NCBI RefSeq assembly: GCF_022878925.1
Contig: NZ_CP084628.1
Span: 1 to 64,000 of the forward strand
Direction: 5' to 3'
Source of the DNA: Caballeronia sp. TF1N1
GTDB lineage: Bacteria > Pseudomonadota > Gammaproteobacteria > Burkholderiales > Burkholderiaceae
DNA length: 64,000 nt
The translations under genes were made by a program, and so were the position numbers. How positions within the stretch are numbered: position 1 is the stretch's first letter; every line of letters starts with the position of its first letter. Shown in pieces: positions 16,416-25,545 of the stretch. Under the pieces are notes generated by a model that saw only the letters and a program-made list of their open reading frames with translations, made no database searches and had not been told where the DNA came from.

Positions 16416-17438
16416 TCATTGCGGACGCGTCCCCGCGATCAGGTGGATGTGCGACAGGCTGTCGGGCGCAAGATCCTGCATCACGGCCATGAAGTCCTTG
16501 CCCAAGAGCCCGCGTGCGCGGCGGATCAAAAGCGGCGCCGGGTTGGTCGGCTCGGTGCGTTCGAGGAAGGCGCACACGGCATCGAGCAGTGCGATGGCAT
16601 CCTCGCGCGAGGCGAGCTCGCCGGGACGCGCCATCGCTCGATGCGGCGCGGGCGGAGAATCTTCGGGCATGGCGCCGGCTCCCGGCGAGGGCGCGTTCCG
16701 TGGCGCGGCGGCGCGGAATTGCGCGGCGATCTGACCGGCGGTTGCCGTCATCTGAATGAGCAACGGCGTGCGCTCGGCTCCGAGCCTGTCCGTCATGCAT
16801 GCACCGAGCGCCTGCACCGCACGCGGCAGATCGAGACCCTCGACGAGCAGCGCGGCGTTTTGCGCAAGCGCGTCGGCGAGCACGCCTTCGACGCGCGACA
16901 GCGTCTTCACGCCTGCGCCTTCGGGCGGCGCGAGCTTGCCTTGCGCCACGAGGATGTCGCGCACCGTAAGGCGCTCCCCATGCACGCGGCAGACCTCGGA
17001 CTCGCGCAAATCGTTGAGCAGCGTCTCGGCTTCGGCATACGGCGTGTAGGGATCGGCGAGCGGCGCGAGAGCATTGACGCGCAGCGCGGGATCGTTGCCC
17101 TCGTCGGCATCGAGCGGCGGATAAAGCGTGTCCCAGTAGCGCTCGAAAAGCCCCATCAGCAGACGCAACCCCGCATGAAAACCCGCCACGCCGTGCACAT
17201 GCGACGCCGCGCGCGTGTACACCACCGCGATGCGCAGATCCTTCGACCGCTCCAAAAGCGCCGTTGCCTGTTCGAGCACGTCGCCCCACGGCGGCGCTTC
17301 GGCGAGCGTGTCGAACTGGCGCGCCGGCATGCCTCGCGCGAGCGCCTCGAATTCGAGAAAGGCTGCGTCGTATTCCAGATCGATGCCGGCGGGCGGCATC
17401 GTCCGGGTTGGCGCGAGTAGCGGTTCGATGTCGATCAT
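16416..17438 (-). CDS. tssA: T6SS assembly protein TssA (ImpA type)
   Basis: A 340-residue TssA, which caps and coordinates tube and sheath polymerisation. The N-terminal ImpA domain is clear: PPAGIDLEYDAAFLEFEALA at about residues 15-35, then SKDLRIAVVYTRAASHVHG, and GLRLLMGLFERYWDTLYPPL around residue 90. The C-terminal helix set (NPAPLLIRRARGLLGKDFMA) is typical of the short TssA class. GGAG precedes the ATG at a proper distance. It starts only 18 nt after the TpsA stop, which argues strongly for co-transcription with the TPS genes. Confidence 0.94.
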   Translation of the reverse strand: MIDIEPLLAPTRTMPPAGIDLEYDAAFLEFEALARGMPARQFDTLAEAPPWGDVLEQATALLERSKDLRIAVVYTRAASHVHGVAGFHAGLRLLMGLFERYWDTLYPPLDADEGNDPALRVNALAPLADPYTPYAEAETLLNDLRESEVCRVHGERLTVRDILVAQGKLAPPEGAGVKTLSRVEGVLADALAQNAALLVEGLDLPRAVQALGACMTDRLGAERTPLLIQMTATAGQIAAQFRAAAPRNAPSPGAGAMPEDSPPAPHRAMARPGELASREDAIALLDAVCAFLERTEPTNPAPLLIRRARGLLGKDFMAVMQDLAPDSLSHIHLIAGTRPQ

Positions 17439-17456
17439 CGCGGCTCCGTTCTCATG

Positions 17457-20400
17457 TCAGAATTCTCCGCAGCCGTGCTGCCCATTCACGACGAGGCAGT
17501 TATTCAGGTTCGGCCGCGAGCGCACGCGCTTCCATTCGGAGGCGAGCGAATCGGCCGGACCTTCGGACTGCTGCAACGCGAGGACCGGTTCGTTGGTGCC
17601 CACGCAGACGTTGATCGCGCCGAGGTTGCTCTCGTAGACGAAACTGTCTTCCTGCGCGGTGAACAACGGTTGCAGGCCGGAGCGCGCAAAGACCGCGCCT
17701 TGCAGCGGCATCGACGGGTCGATGGTGAGCGTGCCGGGAATCACCACGACCTTGTAACCGTCAGGCGACGTGAAGGTGCCCGTGATCGCGTAGCTTCCCG
17801 GGCCGGAGTTCGTCGTCGCCGTCGATCCGGGCGGACCACCCGCGAGCGATTGACCTTGAGTGTCGCCGTTTTGCAGGCCCGCCACGGTGAATGTGAATGC
17901 CGGGTTGGACAGACCCTGAGGCCGCTTCTGGTTGCCGACATTGATCGTAAGCGTGGGCTGCTCGGCGTAGACGAAGTGATTGCCGTTGTCCGTCACGACT
18001 ACGTTCGACAACTGACCGTTCCAGCAATTGCCGCCATGGACGCAGCCATAGAAGTTGGGCCGCGCGCCGCCCGGTTCGATACCGCCGCGGGTTTCGTTGT
18101 CGCGATTCAGCGCCCACACGCGCCACGCGTTACCCGCGCTGATCGTGCCGCCGTTCGGGTTCTGAAACTGCGTGCCTTGCTGCACGAGATCGATGCTGCC
18201 GCTCGCCGTAAGATGCATCGGCGTGGCTGGCGTGCCAAGCGTGATGCCGCCGCTGTCGGCGATCACGGTGAGATCGCCGGTTGCCGTGCCCGGCTGGCCG
18301 CCGATCGGCGCGGCGTTGCCGCTTGCCGCATCGAAACCGGTGGCGCTGGCCGTGCCTATCGTCAAGGCGCCTGCATTGCGAAAGTTCACCGTGCCCGTCC
18401 CGGCGACGGCGAGCGTGTTCACGCTGTTGACATCCGGAAGGTTGAACACGCCGCCACCGGCAAGCAGCAGCGTGCCTGTCTGAATGCCGCCCGGATCGCT
18501 TGCCGTGCCATTCGTGTCGATGGCGAGCGTGGCGCTCAAAGGCATCGCAATGCCCGAGGGCAAGTCGACGCCCTGACTGCCCGCGCCCGGGTTCTGCAGC
18601 GTCAGGCTCGTCGCCACGAACGGCCGCGCCGCGCAATTCGTGCCGCCTGCGCACGGACCTTCGACGGTGATCTTCCCGGTCTGTGTGAGCGAGCCGAGCG
18701 CGAGCGTGCGGATGTTCGTCGAGAACGACTGGTACGTGGTGGCGTCGATCGACAAGCCCGGCGTTGCTGCCGTGCCGAACAGCGTGATCGGCATGCCGTT
18801 GCGCGGCGTGAGGGCGAAGCTCGTCGGATCGACCGATACCGGATAGATGCCGAGCGTCGCCGCCGAGATCGAACCCGGCGCGCCGCGCCCGATCAGACTG
18901 GTGGCGCTTGCGTCATTGGCCGAGCCGAGCACGACAGTGTCCGGTGCCGCGATGGTGAAGTTGCCGCCCGTCTCGCCCGTGGTGGCGATACCCACGCCCG
19001 CCGTCGCCGAGTTGCTGTAACCCGCGATCGCGACATTCCGGCCCGTAACCGAGCCGGAGCCGAGCAACACGCCATAACCGGTTGTGTTGGCGCTGCCGCG
19101 GATATCGGCAGTACCGTTCGTTGCCCGCACGGACGAGCCGTCAAGGACCGCGACGCCATTGTTGCCGCCGCCGCTCGCGCTGCCGAAGACCCGCACGGCA
19201 TGGCTGTCGCTGTCGCTTGCGGTGGAAACGAGTTGCGTCGATGCGGGCTGACGAGCGGGCGCGGTGCCTGCATTGCGCAATACGACGCCGCCGCCAGGAT
19301 CCGTTGCGGCGTTCAGGCTGCGTCCCGCCACTTCTATCTGTCCCGTGCCGCTAAAAATCCTGACGTCGTTCAGATCGACGCCGTAGGGCGTGATCGTATT
19401 CGGAAAGCTCGAACTGGCGAGCACTGCGGGCGTGGGCGCGATGCCGTGCAGCGTGACGTTGCCGCCGGCTCCGGATGCGCCGGTCGTGTCGATATCGACC
19501 GATTCCAGCATCGCCGACGCGCCGTCGTAGCCGCTCGCGCCACCGCCTTGCGTGCCCGCAACCAGCGACCCGCCGTTGGTCGCAAAGCGGATGCGGTACT
19601 CCGCCCCTTCCCCGGCATTGCCGAGCGCGATGATCGCGTTGCGCGCGTCTGCGGCGACGTCGAGCGCTCCCGCCGTCGATGTTATGTCGTTCTGCAGAAA
19701 CAGCAGGTTGTTCGCGTGCAGCCCGAGCGTCGATACACCCGTGGCGTTTTCGACGACGGGCGCCGTGACGTAGATCGTGCCCTTCCCGCCTTCGCCGCCG
19801 TCGAGCGTCTGCACATTCAGGTTGCCGAGCAGGGTTGCCTGCGCGCTTTCCAGAGGCGTGACTTTCGCGGACGCGGAATCGAACGTCTGCCCGGCTACGC
19901 CCGTGATGCGAAGATCGCCCTGGCTTACGAGCGTCACGTTGCCCGTTCCGGCGAGACCGAGTGAACCGACAAAGTTAGCCGGATTGGTGAAATTGAAGCT
20001 GCCCGGTCCGACGAGATTCAACTGCCCGACCTGAATGCCGGAGGCGCCTTGCGTCACGATTCCGGGCGTCTGCAGCGTGAGCGTATCGACGTTGATGAGC
20101 GATGCAAGAGCGATGCCCTTGCTGCCCGTGCCCCCGCTTGCGAGCGTCAACCCGTCGAGCTGGCCGGTTCCAAAGAAAGGCTGCGCAACGGTTACTAGAC
20201 CGCTATAGCTATTCGAACCGATTATGAGGTTCGACACCGCCGGCGCAATCGCACCGAGCATCGACTGCGTGACGCTGAAGCCCGCCGCCGTGCCGCCGAC
20301 GTTGATGGGCGTGAGGTTATCCGCGGCAATGTTGAATGAGCCGGCATCGAACTTGCCGGGCAGCATGACCACGGTTCCCGACGGCGCGTAGAAAGTGCTG

Positions 20401-23400
20401 GCCGGGGGCGCGGGCGCGTCGACGGCGGCGGTCACGGCATCGTCGCCACGTAGATTGACCGCCTCGTCCAACACGGGCGGACGCGTCGCGGCGACCGTCT
20501 GGATTTGCGCCACGATGGGTGGCGTCGTGCCGTTGTTGTCGGCGCGCAAAACCACCGTGCCGCCCGTGTCGAAGAAGCCCGGAAAGAGCGCGGGATCGCG
20601 TCCCGCCGACAGCGTCGAGTTGTAGAGCGCGATGCCTGCCTGGCTACTAGGCGTGTAACCGGTCACCGACACGGTCAACCCCGAACCTTGCGCGGTGATT
20701 CCGGCGTTATCGAGTTCGACGCCCGGATAAAGGTTGCCCGCAACCGCGAGTCCGTTGTTGTAGCCGCGAATATCGATCGGGCCGCCCACGCTGTGAATGT
20801 CGATGTCCTGCGTGATCGTGTACGGAAAACCGCCGTTCATCGCGACGCCCTGATACCCGTTGCCCGAACCGGAAATCTGTATGCCTCCCGCGCCGGCCGA
20901 GATGGCGGTTGGCGTGGTGCTGCCTGAAGTGATCGTAACGCCTGCGCCCGGTATGTAGCCCGACGCCGTGGTTCCCGTCATGCTGAGCGCATTGCCCGCA
21001 CTCAGTGTGGAACTATCGATGCCGACTCCGTCGCTCCTCCCGGCAAAGTCGCCGCTCATTGCCCGGGGCAGGCCCGGTGCGTTGCCGGTGATGAAGATGG
21101 AGCCGGTCTGCGTGGCAAGCGCGGCGCCGACGATGGACACGCCCGTACCGTCGAGCAAGTATCTGTCGGTGGTGTTGTTCACGTAAGGCGCCGTGCCCAC
21201 GATACTGATGTTCCCCGACTCCGACTGCGCGATCTGGCGCCCGAGATCCGGCTGTATTGATACACCCACGCCCGACACCGTGCTGAGTGCGGCCGGCACG
21301 ACGGCCGCCGCGCCGCTCACGCTGATGTTGCCCGAGACGGTCTTCAAAAGCGGCGTGGTCACGGTGCTCGCAGACGTCGGCGTGAGCGCTACACCCGTGG
21401 TGTTCAAGTTCGCGAAGTCATTCGCACGAGTGCCCACGGTGCCGTTGATGCCGATGTTCCCCGTCTGCGTGGCGATGCCCGACAAGCCGCCGATCGACAC
21501 GGCGAGTGGCGCCGCTTGCCCGGCTATCGAGACATCGCCCGTCGATGTGGCGATGGTCGAGTCGATCATGGTGAACGCGGCGAGCGGAGTCGCGTTCGGA
21601 GCAACGACTGCAGCGAGGGCGCTGGGAAGCGTCGGCGCGCCTTGTCCGTTGAGCGTCACCGAACCGCCGGACTGCGCGCCCGGCAATGCCACGGTCGTGT
21701 CGATTTTCGTGTTGTTGCCGATCACGACCGCCGCGCCGTCGAATTGGGTGGCGGCGGCAGGCGTGCCCGCCGCTGCCGCGGGCACGCCTGCGGTGAAATA
21801 ACCGCCGTTCGTGTCGATCACCGCGCGGTTGAGCACGATCCAGTTGGTCCCCGCCGCCGCTTTGCCCTGATTCGCATCGAGCACGACGTTCAGCGCGCCC
21901 ACGGGCGCGTCGCCTTCCGCGGACGGACCGCCGATGGTCCCCTCCACCGTGATCGATCCTGCGGCGCTGAGCGTCAGCGTGGCGGGCGTCGTGGTTCGGG
22001 TCTTGGCCAGACGGACGCCGTTTTCCACGATGATGGCGCCCGTGCCTCGCTCACTGAGATTGCCGGCATCGGTCGAGAGCGTCACCGATATGCCGCTGCC
22101 GAGCTTGTTGCTGATGTCGTCGTCGACCACGACGCTGTTTGAGGTCGGACTCGACGAAAACGTCGCCACGTTCGGATTGCTGGTGGTCGTGGTGGAGATG
22201 CTCGTCCCGCTGTTGACCGTGGTGCTGGGTGTGGTGCTGAGCGTGGCCGGAATGACCGTCAAATTGGTTGGGTCCAGCAACCATTCTCCGCCGCGCCCGA
22301 GCGCCGCGGTCGCATCGATCGTGGCGCCGTGGGTATCGAGATAGCCGCCCGAGGTTTCGATCAGGCCGCCGTTGCCGCCGTGCGCGCCGCCCTTGGCCGA
22401 CAACGTGCCGTAAATGCGCGCCGCTTCTGTCCCGTACATCACGATGTTGCCGCCGTCGCCGCTGACGAGCGCATCGGCGCCGACCTGCGCCGTGGGGCTC
22501 ATCCACACCGCATCCGCATTGCGGATATCCGCCGCCTTCCCCGCCGCGCCGCCGCCGACCCGCACGCGCCCGCCGCCTGCCGCGCCGTTCGCATCGACGC
22601 GCGCACCGTCGTTTACCGCGACACGAAAGCCCGTCACGTCGATGCCGCCGCCCTTCATACCCGCGCCGCCCGTTGCATCGACGGCGCCCGCGACCTCCGT
22701 CACGCCCGCCGCGCCGCCATCGAGCACGATGCGCCCGTTGCGTTCCGCCACGCTCCGCGCGCGCACCGTGCCGGTCTGATTGAGCACAGTCGCGGCGAGC
22801 GCGTCGGCGGTTTGCACGGACATCACCACTTGCCCGCCGTCCGCCTGCACTACGCCGGAATTGCTCACGAGCGCCTGTGCCGCCGCGCCGTCCACCTTCA
22901 GCATCGTGAGGCCGTCGCCAGCGAAGTCGAGCGTGATGTCGCTGCCCGCGCCCATCGCGACCGTGCCGAGCTTGGCGCTCACCACGCCGCTGTTATCGAC
23001 CTGCCCGCCCAGCAGCGCCACCGTTCCGCCCTCGCCTGCGGTAATCGCGCCTTGATTGACCACCTTGCCGCTCGCATTCGGCGAAGCGATGAAGTGATAC
23101 TTGCCCGCCAGAAAGTCACTGTCCGAAATGCCCAGTGTCGATGCCACCAGCGAGCCGACATTCACCGACGCCCCCTTCGCGAACAACACGCCCGCCGGAT
23201 TGACGAGAAACACCTGACCGTTGGCATTGAGCCGCCCGGCGATGGTGCTCGCATTGCTGCCGACGACGCGGTTCAGCAACACGGCCTGCGGCGACGGCTG
23301 CGTGATATTCACCGTCTCGTTGCCGCCGATCGAAAACGAATTCCAGTTGACGATGCCCTTTTGCGATCCTTGCGTGATCGCCATCGTACTGTTCGCAGGC

Positions 23401-23609
23401 GCGCCGATCGAGACGTTGCCGCTCACCACCTGAGCGCCTGTCGGAAACGCGAGCGCGCCGGGCGCCGCCACGAGCGCAATCAGCGGCAGCAGTGCCGCCG
23501 GACGCAGATCGATACCGGCATGACGCGCCGCGCGCCGCGCGAGCCGCCGGATCGCGCGCGCCCACGCCCGCCGGTCTCTGCGGGTCCGAAGGCTATGGAT
23601 ATCGCTCAT
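17457..23609 (-). CDS. Filamentous-haemagglutinin-like TpsA exoprotein
   Basis: A 2050-residue two-partner secretion exoprotein. ATG 23609 is chosen because GGGAGG lies just ahead of it. The signal peptide has a long basic N-region and is probably cut after ALA at about residue 54. The TPS/haemagglutination domain (about 55-300) contains NWNSFSIGG and NPAGVLFAKGASVNVGSLVA. A very long Gly/Thr/Asn/Val-rich beta-helix body follows. Near the C-terminus lies a YGCVHGGNCW motif, an MBG-type domain (about 1885-1965) and a tail with three cysteines ending GCGEF. No toxin domain is visible. The transporter gene is directly upstream and tssA starts 18 nt downstream. It is likely an adhesin or surface fibre. 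Confidence 0.9.
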   Translation of the reverse strand: MSDIHSLRTRRDRRAWARAIRRLARRAARHAGIDLRPAALLPLIALVAAPGALAFPTGAQVVSGNVSIGAPANSTMAITQGSQKGIVNWNSFSIGGNETVNITQPSPQAVLLNRVVGSNASTIAGRLNANGQVFLVNPAGVLFAKGASVNVGSLVASTLGISDSDFLAGKYHFIASPNASGKVVNQGAITAGEGGTVALLGGQVDNSGVVSAKLGTVAMGAGSDITLDFAGDGLTMLKVDGAAAQALVSNSGVVQADGGQVVMSVQTADALAATVLNQTGTVRARSVAERNGRIVLDGGAAGVTEVAGAVDATGGAGMKGGGIDVTGFRVAVNDGARVDANGAAGGGRVRVGGGAAGKAADIRNADAVWMSPTAQVGADALVSGDGGNIVMYGTEAARIYGTLSAKGGAHGGNGGLIETSGGYLDTHGATIDATAALGRGGEWLLDPTNLTVIPATLSTTPSTTVNSGTSISTTTTSNPNVATFSSSPTSNSVVVDDDISNKLGSGISVTLSTDAGNLSERGTGAIIVENGVRLAKTRTTTPATLTLSAAGSITVEGTIGGPSAEGDAPVGALNVVLDANQGKAAAGTNWIVLNRAVIDTNGGYFTAGVPAAAAGTPAAATQFDGAAVVIGNNTKIDTTVALPGAQSGGSVTLNGQGAPTLPSALAAVVAPNATPLAAFTMIDSTIATSTGDVSIAGQAAPLAVSIGGLSGIATQTGNIGINGTVGTRANDFANLNTTGVALTPTSASTVTTPLLKTVSGNISVSGAAAVVPAALSTVSGVGVSIQPDLGRQIAQSESGNISIVGTAPYVNNTTDRYLLDGTGVSIVGAALATQTGSIFITGNAPGLPRAMSGDFAGRSDGVGIDSSTLSAGNALSMTGTTASGYIPGAGVTITSGSTTPTAISAGAGGIQISGSGNGYQGVAMNGGFPYTITQDIDIHSVGGPIDIRGYNNGLAVAGNLYPGVELDNAGITAQGSGLTVSVTGYTPSSQAGIALYNSTLSAGRDPALFPGFFDTGGTVVLRADNNGTTPPIVAQIQTVAATRPPVLDEAVNLRGDDAVTAAVDAPAPPASTFYAPSGTVVMLPGKFDAGSFNIAADNLTPINVGGTAAGFSVTQSMLGAIAPAVSNLIIGSNSYSGLVTVAQPFFGTGQLDGLTLASGGTGSKGIALASLINVDTLTLQTPGIVTQGASGIQVGQLNLVGPGSFNFTNPANFVGSLGLAGTGNVTLVSQGDLRITGVAGQTFDSASAKVTPLESAQATLLGNLNVQTLDGGEGGKGTIYVTAPVVENATGVSTLGLHANNLLFLQNDITSTAGALDVAADARNAIIALGNAGEGAEYRIRFATNGGSLVAGTQGGGASGYDGASAMLESVDIDTTGASGAGGNVTLHGIAPTPAVLASSSFPNTITPYGVDLNDVRIFSGTGQIEVAGRSLNAATDPGGGVVLRNAGTAPARQPASTQLVSTASDSDSHAVRVFGSASGGGNNGVAVLDGSSVRATNGTADIRGSANTTGYGVLLGSGSVTGRNVAIAGYSNSATAGVGIATTGETGGNFTIAAPDTVVLGSANDASATSLIGRGAPGSISAATLGIYPVSVDPTSFALTPRNGMPITLFGTAATPGLSIDATTYQSFSTNIRTLALGSLTQTGKITVEGPCAGGTNCAARPFVATSLTLQNPGAGSQGVDLPSGIAMPLSATLAIDTNGTASDPGGIQTGTLLLAGGGVFNLPDVNSVNTLAVAGTGTVNFRNAGALTIGTASATGFDAASGNAAPIGGQPGTATGDLTVIADSGGITLGTPATPMHLTASGSIDLVQQGTQFQNPNGGTISAGNAWRVWALNRDNETRGGIEPGGARPNFYGCVHGGNCWNGQLSNVVVTDNGNHFVYAEQPTLTINVGNQKRPQGLSNPAFTFTVAGLQNGDTQGQSLAGGPPGSTATTNSGPGSYAITGTFTSPDGYKVVVIPGTLTIDPSMPLQGAVFARSGLQPLFTAQEDSFVYESNLGAINVCVGTNEPVLALQQSEGPADSLASEWKRVRSRPNLNNCLVVNGQHGCGEF

Positions 23610-23666
23610 GTCGACCTCCCTCATTGCTGCTGATTGCTGCATGGTTCGCTCGCGGCATCGCGCCGG

Positions 23667-25472
23667 CTAGAACGATTTGGAAACCTGCACGTACACGCGT
23701 GGCACCTTGTCGTCGCCGGTGGTGTCGGCGCGCGTGGTGCGCCACGCCACGCTCGCATCCACGGTGACGCCCCACGGCCCGTTCCAGAAAAGCCCAAGTC
23801 CCGCGCCGCTGCGCGTCACGGTGTTGGCGCCCTGGCCGGAAATGGAGCGCGCGTTGTAACGACCCACGCCGATATCGAAGAACGCGGACGCGGTGAGCGT
23901 CGGCAGCACGGCGTAGCGCAACGCGGCCGTGCCGATCAATCCTTCGTCGACCACCGATTCCGATGGCGAATAAGCCCGCACCGCACGCGGCCCGCCGAGC
24001 GTAATGCGCGACGAACTGTCGAGATTCTGATTCGCCCACTGCCCGGATACGCCCACGAAGAAACTCGTCTTCTGCGTGATCGCGTTCAGCCGGTTCGCCT
24101 GCATCGTCAGGCGCACGCTGTTGCCTTGCGTGTTGCGTCCGGCCGGTCCCTGATCGATGGCGGCCGCTACGCTCGAATCGATATTCAGATGCGCCAGCGC
24201 CAGTTGCACGTCCGCGCTGTTGAAGCCGCCGCCGAGAAACGCGTCGCGGCTTTCGTAGGAGAGTCCGACACTTGCCACATAGAGCTTCTGCGGGTTGTCG
24301 AAGCTCACGGTGTCGATCTTGTCGGTGAGCGAGCGATACTCGAACGCGCCGCGCAGCAACAGGTTCTGACTGCGCGAGCGGATCAGCGGATGCGTCACGG
24401 ACGCGGTCACCACGTCGGCGTCGCCGTGCGCATTGAGCGAGGAGAAGTTCTCGCCGAGGTAGTAGTACAGATGCGAATACGCGATGCCCGCGCGCGTGCC
24501 GTATGCATTCACCGGCGCGTCGTAGCCGACCCGGCCGTAGACCGTATCCGCCCGTTCGGCGGCAAGCAGATTCAAGTCGAGGTTGTCGCCAATGCCGAAT
24601 GGCGACGCGAGCCGCCCCACGGAGCCGAGCCGCCAGCGTCCGGCGGGTGCTGCGCCATAGTCATCGGCGGATACGGCGAAGTCCCAGCGCCGCGTGGGCT
24701 CGACGGTCACGGTCAGATCCACGGTGCCCGGCGCGCTGCCCGTCTCCAGCGCGGACGTGACGCGAATGCCCGGCAGATCGGACAGGAGCAGCATGGTGCG
24801 CTCCAGTTCGCCTTGCCTGAGCGGCTTGCCCGGTTCGATCGAAGCAAGCCGCGCGCGCACGAGCGATTCCTTGATCGGCGCGCCCGGCGCCATGGTCAGG
24901 CGAACGCGGCCGATCTTGCCTTCGAGCACGGTAAAGGTGACGTCGCCGCTCGTCACGTCCTGCGGCGGAATCACGACCTGTGCGAGCGGATAACCGCGAT
25001 CGCGATACGCCTGCGCAATGCGCGCGCTCATCGCGTTGAGATCGTTGATCGAGACTTCCTGGCCGATCTTCTCCGAGACGAGCGCGAGCAACGTGTCGGT
25101 CGACAGCGTCTCGTTGCCCGCGAAGCGGATATCGCGCAACACGAACTTCTTGCCCTCTGGCACGGCAGGCGGCGCGGCGGGCGGCGCGGGCAGCACGTTT
25201 GCGCCGCCCGGCGCGGGCGCACCCGGCGACGGACGCGGTTGTTGGTTGAGCAGCGTGCCGGCGTTCGGCGTCTGTTGCGTGCCTGCGTTCGGCAAGTTCG
25301 GTACGGCCGGCAGCTGTTGCGCCCAGGCCGGCAGCGCACTCGCGCAGGCGAGGCCCACGCCCGCCACGCGCGCCGCGCCGGACACACGCGCCGCGCCGGC
25401 GACGCTTCGTCCACGGCGTTTGGCTACGCGTGAACTCAATGCGAGGAATGTCGTTGTCATGGCGTGATTCAC
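23667..25472 (-). CDS. TpsB outer-membrane transporter (ShlB/FhaC/HecB family)
   Basis: A 601-residue Omp85-superfamily transporter that should export the TpsA encoded 57 nt downstream. A signal peptide ends at about ALPAWA (residue 51). A Pro-rich linker is followed by POTRA domains (KFVLRDIRFAGNETLSTDTL from about residue 108; a second up to about 270). The 16-strand barrel follows, with the GGPRAVRAY motif corresponding to the loop-6 VRGY signature. It ends in a terminal aromatic strand, RVYVQVSKSF. GTG 25472 is used because GAGGA lies upstream of it; ATG 25460 is an alternative. Confidence 0.92.
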   Translation of the reverse strand: MNHAMTTTFLALSSRVAKRRGRSVAGAARVSGAARVAGVGLACASALPAWAQQLPAVPNLPNAGTQQTPNAGTLLNQQPRPSPGAPAPGGANVLPAPPAAPPAVPEGKKFVLRDIRFAGNETLSTDTLLALVSEKIGQEVSINDLNAMSARIAQAYRDRGYPLAQVVIPPQDVTSGDVTFTVLEGKIGRVRLTMAPGAPIKESLVRARLASIEPGKPLRQGELERTMLLLSDLPGIRVTSALETGSAPGTVDLTVTVEPTRRWDFAVSADDYGAAPAGRWRLGSVGRLASPFGIGDNLDLNLLAAERADTVYGRVGYDAPVNAYGTRAGIAYSHLYYYLGENFSSLNAHGDADVVTASVTHPLIRSRSQNLLLRGAFEYRSLTDKIDTVSFDNPQKLYVASVGLSYESRDAFLGGGFNSADVQLALAHLNIDSSVAAAIDQGPAGRNTQGNSVRLTMQANRLNAITQKTSFFVGVSGQWANQNLDSSSRITLGGPRAVRAYSPSESVVDEGLIGTAALRYAVLPTLTASAFFDIGVGRYNARSISGQGANTVTRSGAGLGLFWNGPWGVTVDASVAWRTTRADTTGDDKVPRVYVQVSKSF

Positions 25473-25545
25473 TGCACCGTCCTCATCGGGACCGGCGACG
25501 GATCGGCGCCGGCTTCGTTTGCGTCATCGAAAGCGGACGCGCTGA

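Noticed and set aside
17454..19964. 836-codon open frame antisense to tpsA
   Set aside because: Arginine/alanine-rich, no protein family features; shadow of the TpsA gene.
17457..23609. TpsA as a CdiA-type contact-dependent inhibition toxin
   Set aside because: No VENN-like motif, toxin C-terminus or downstream immunity gene; tssA follows directly.
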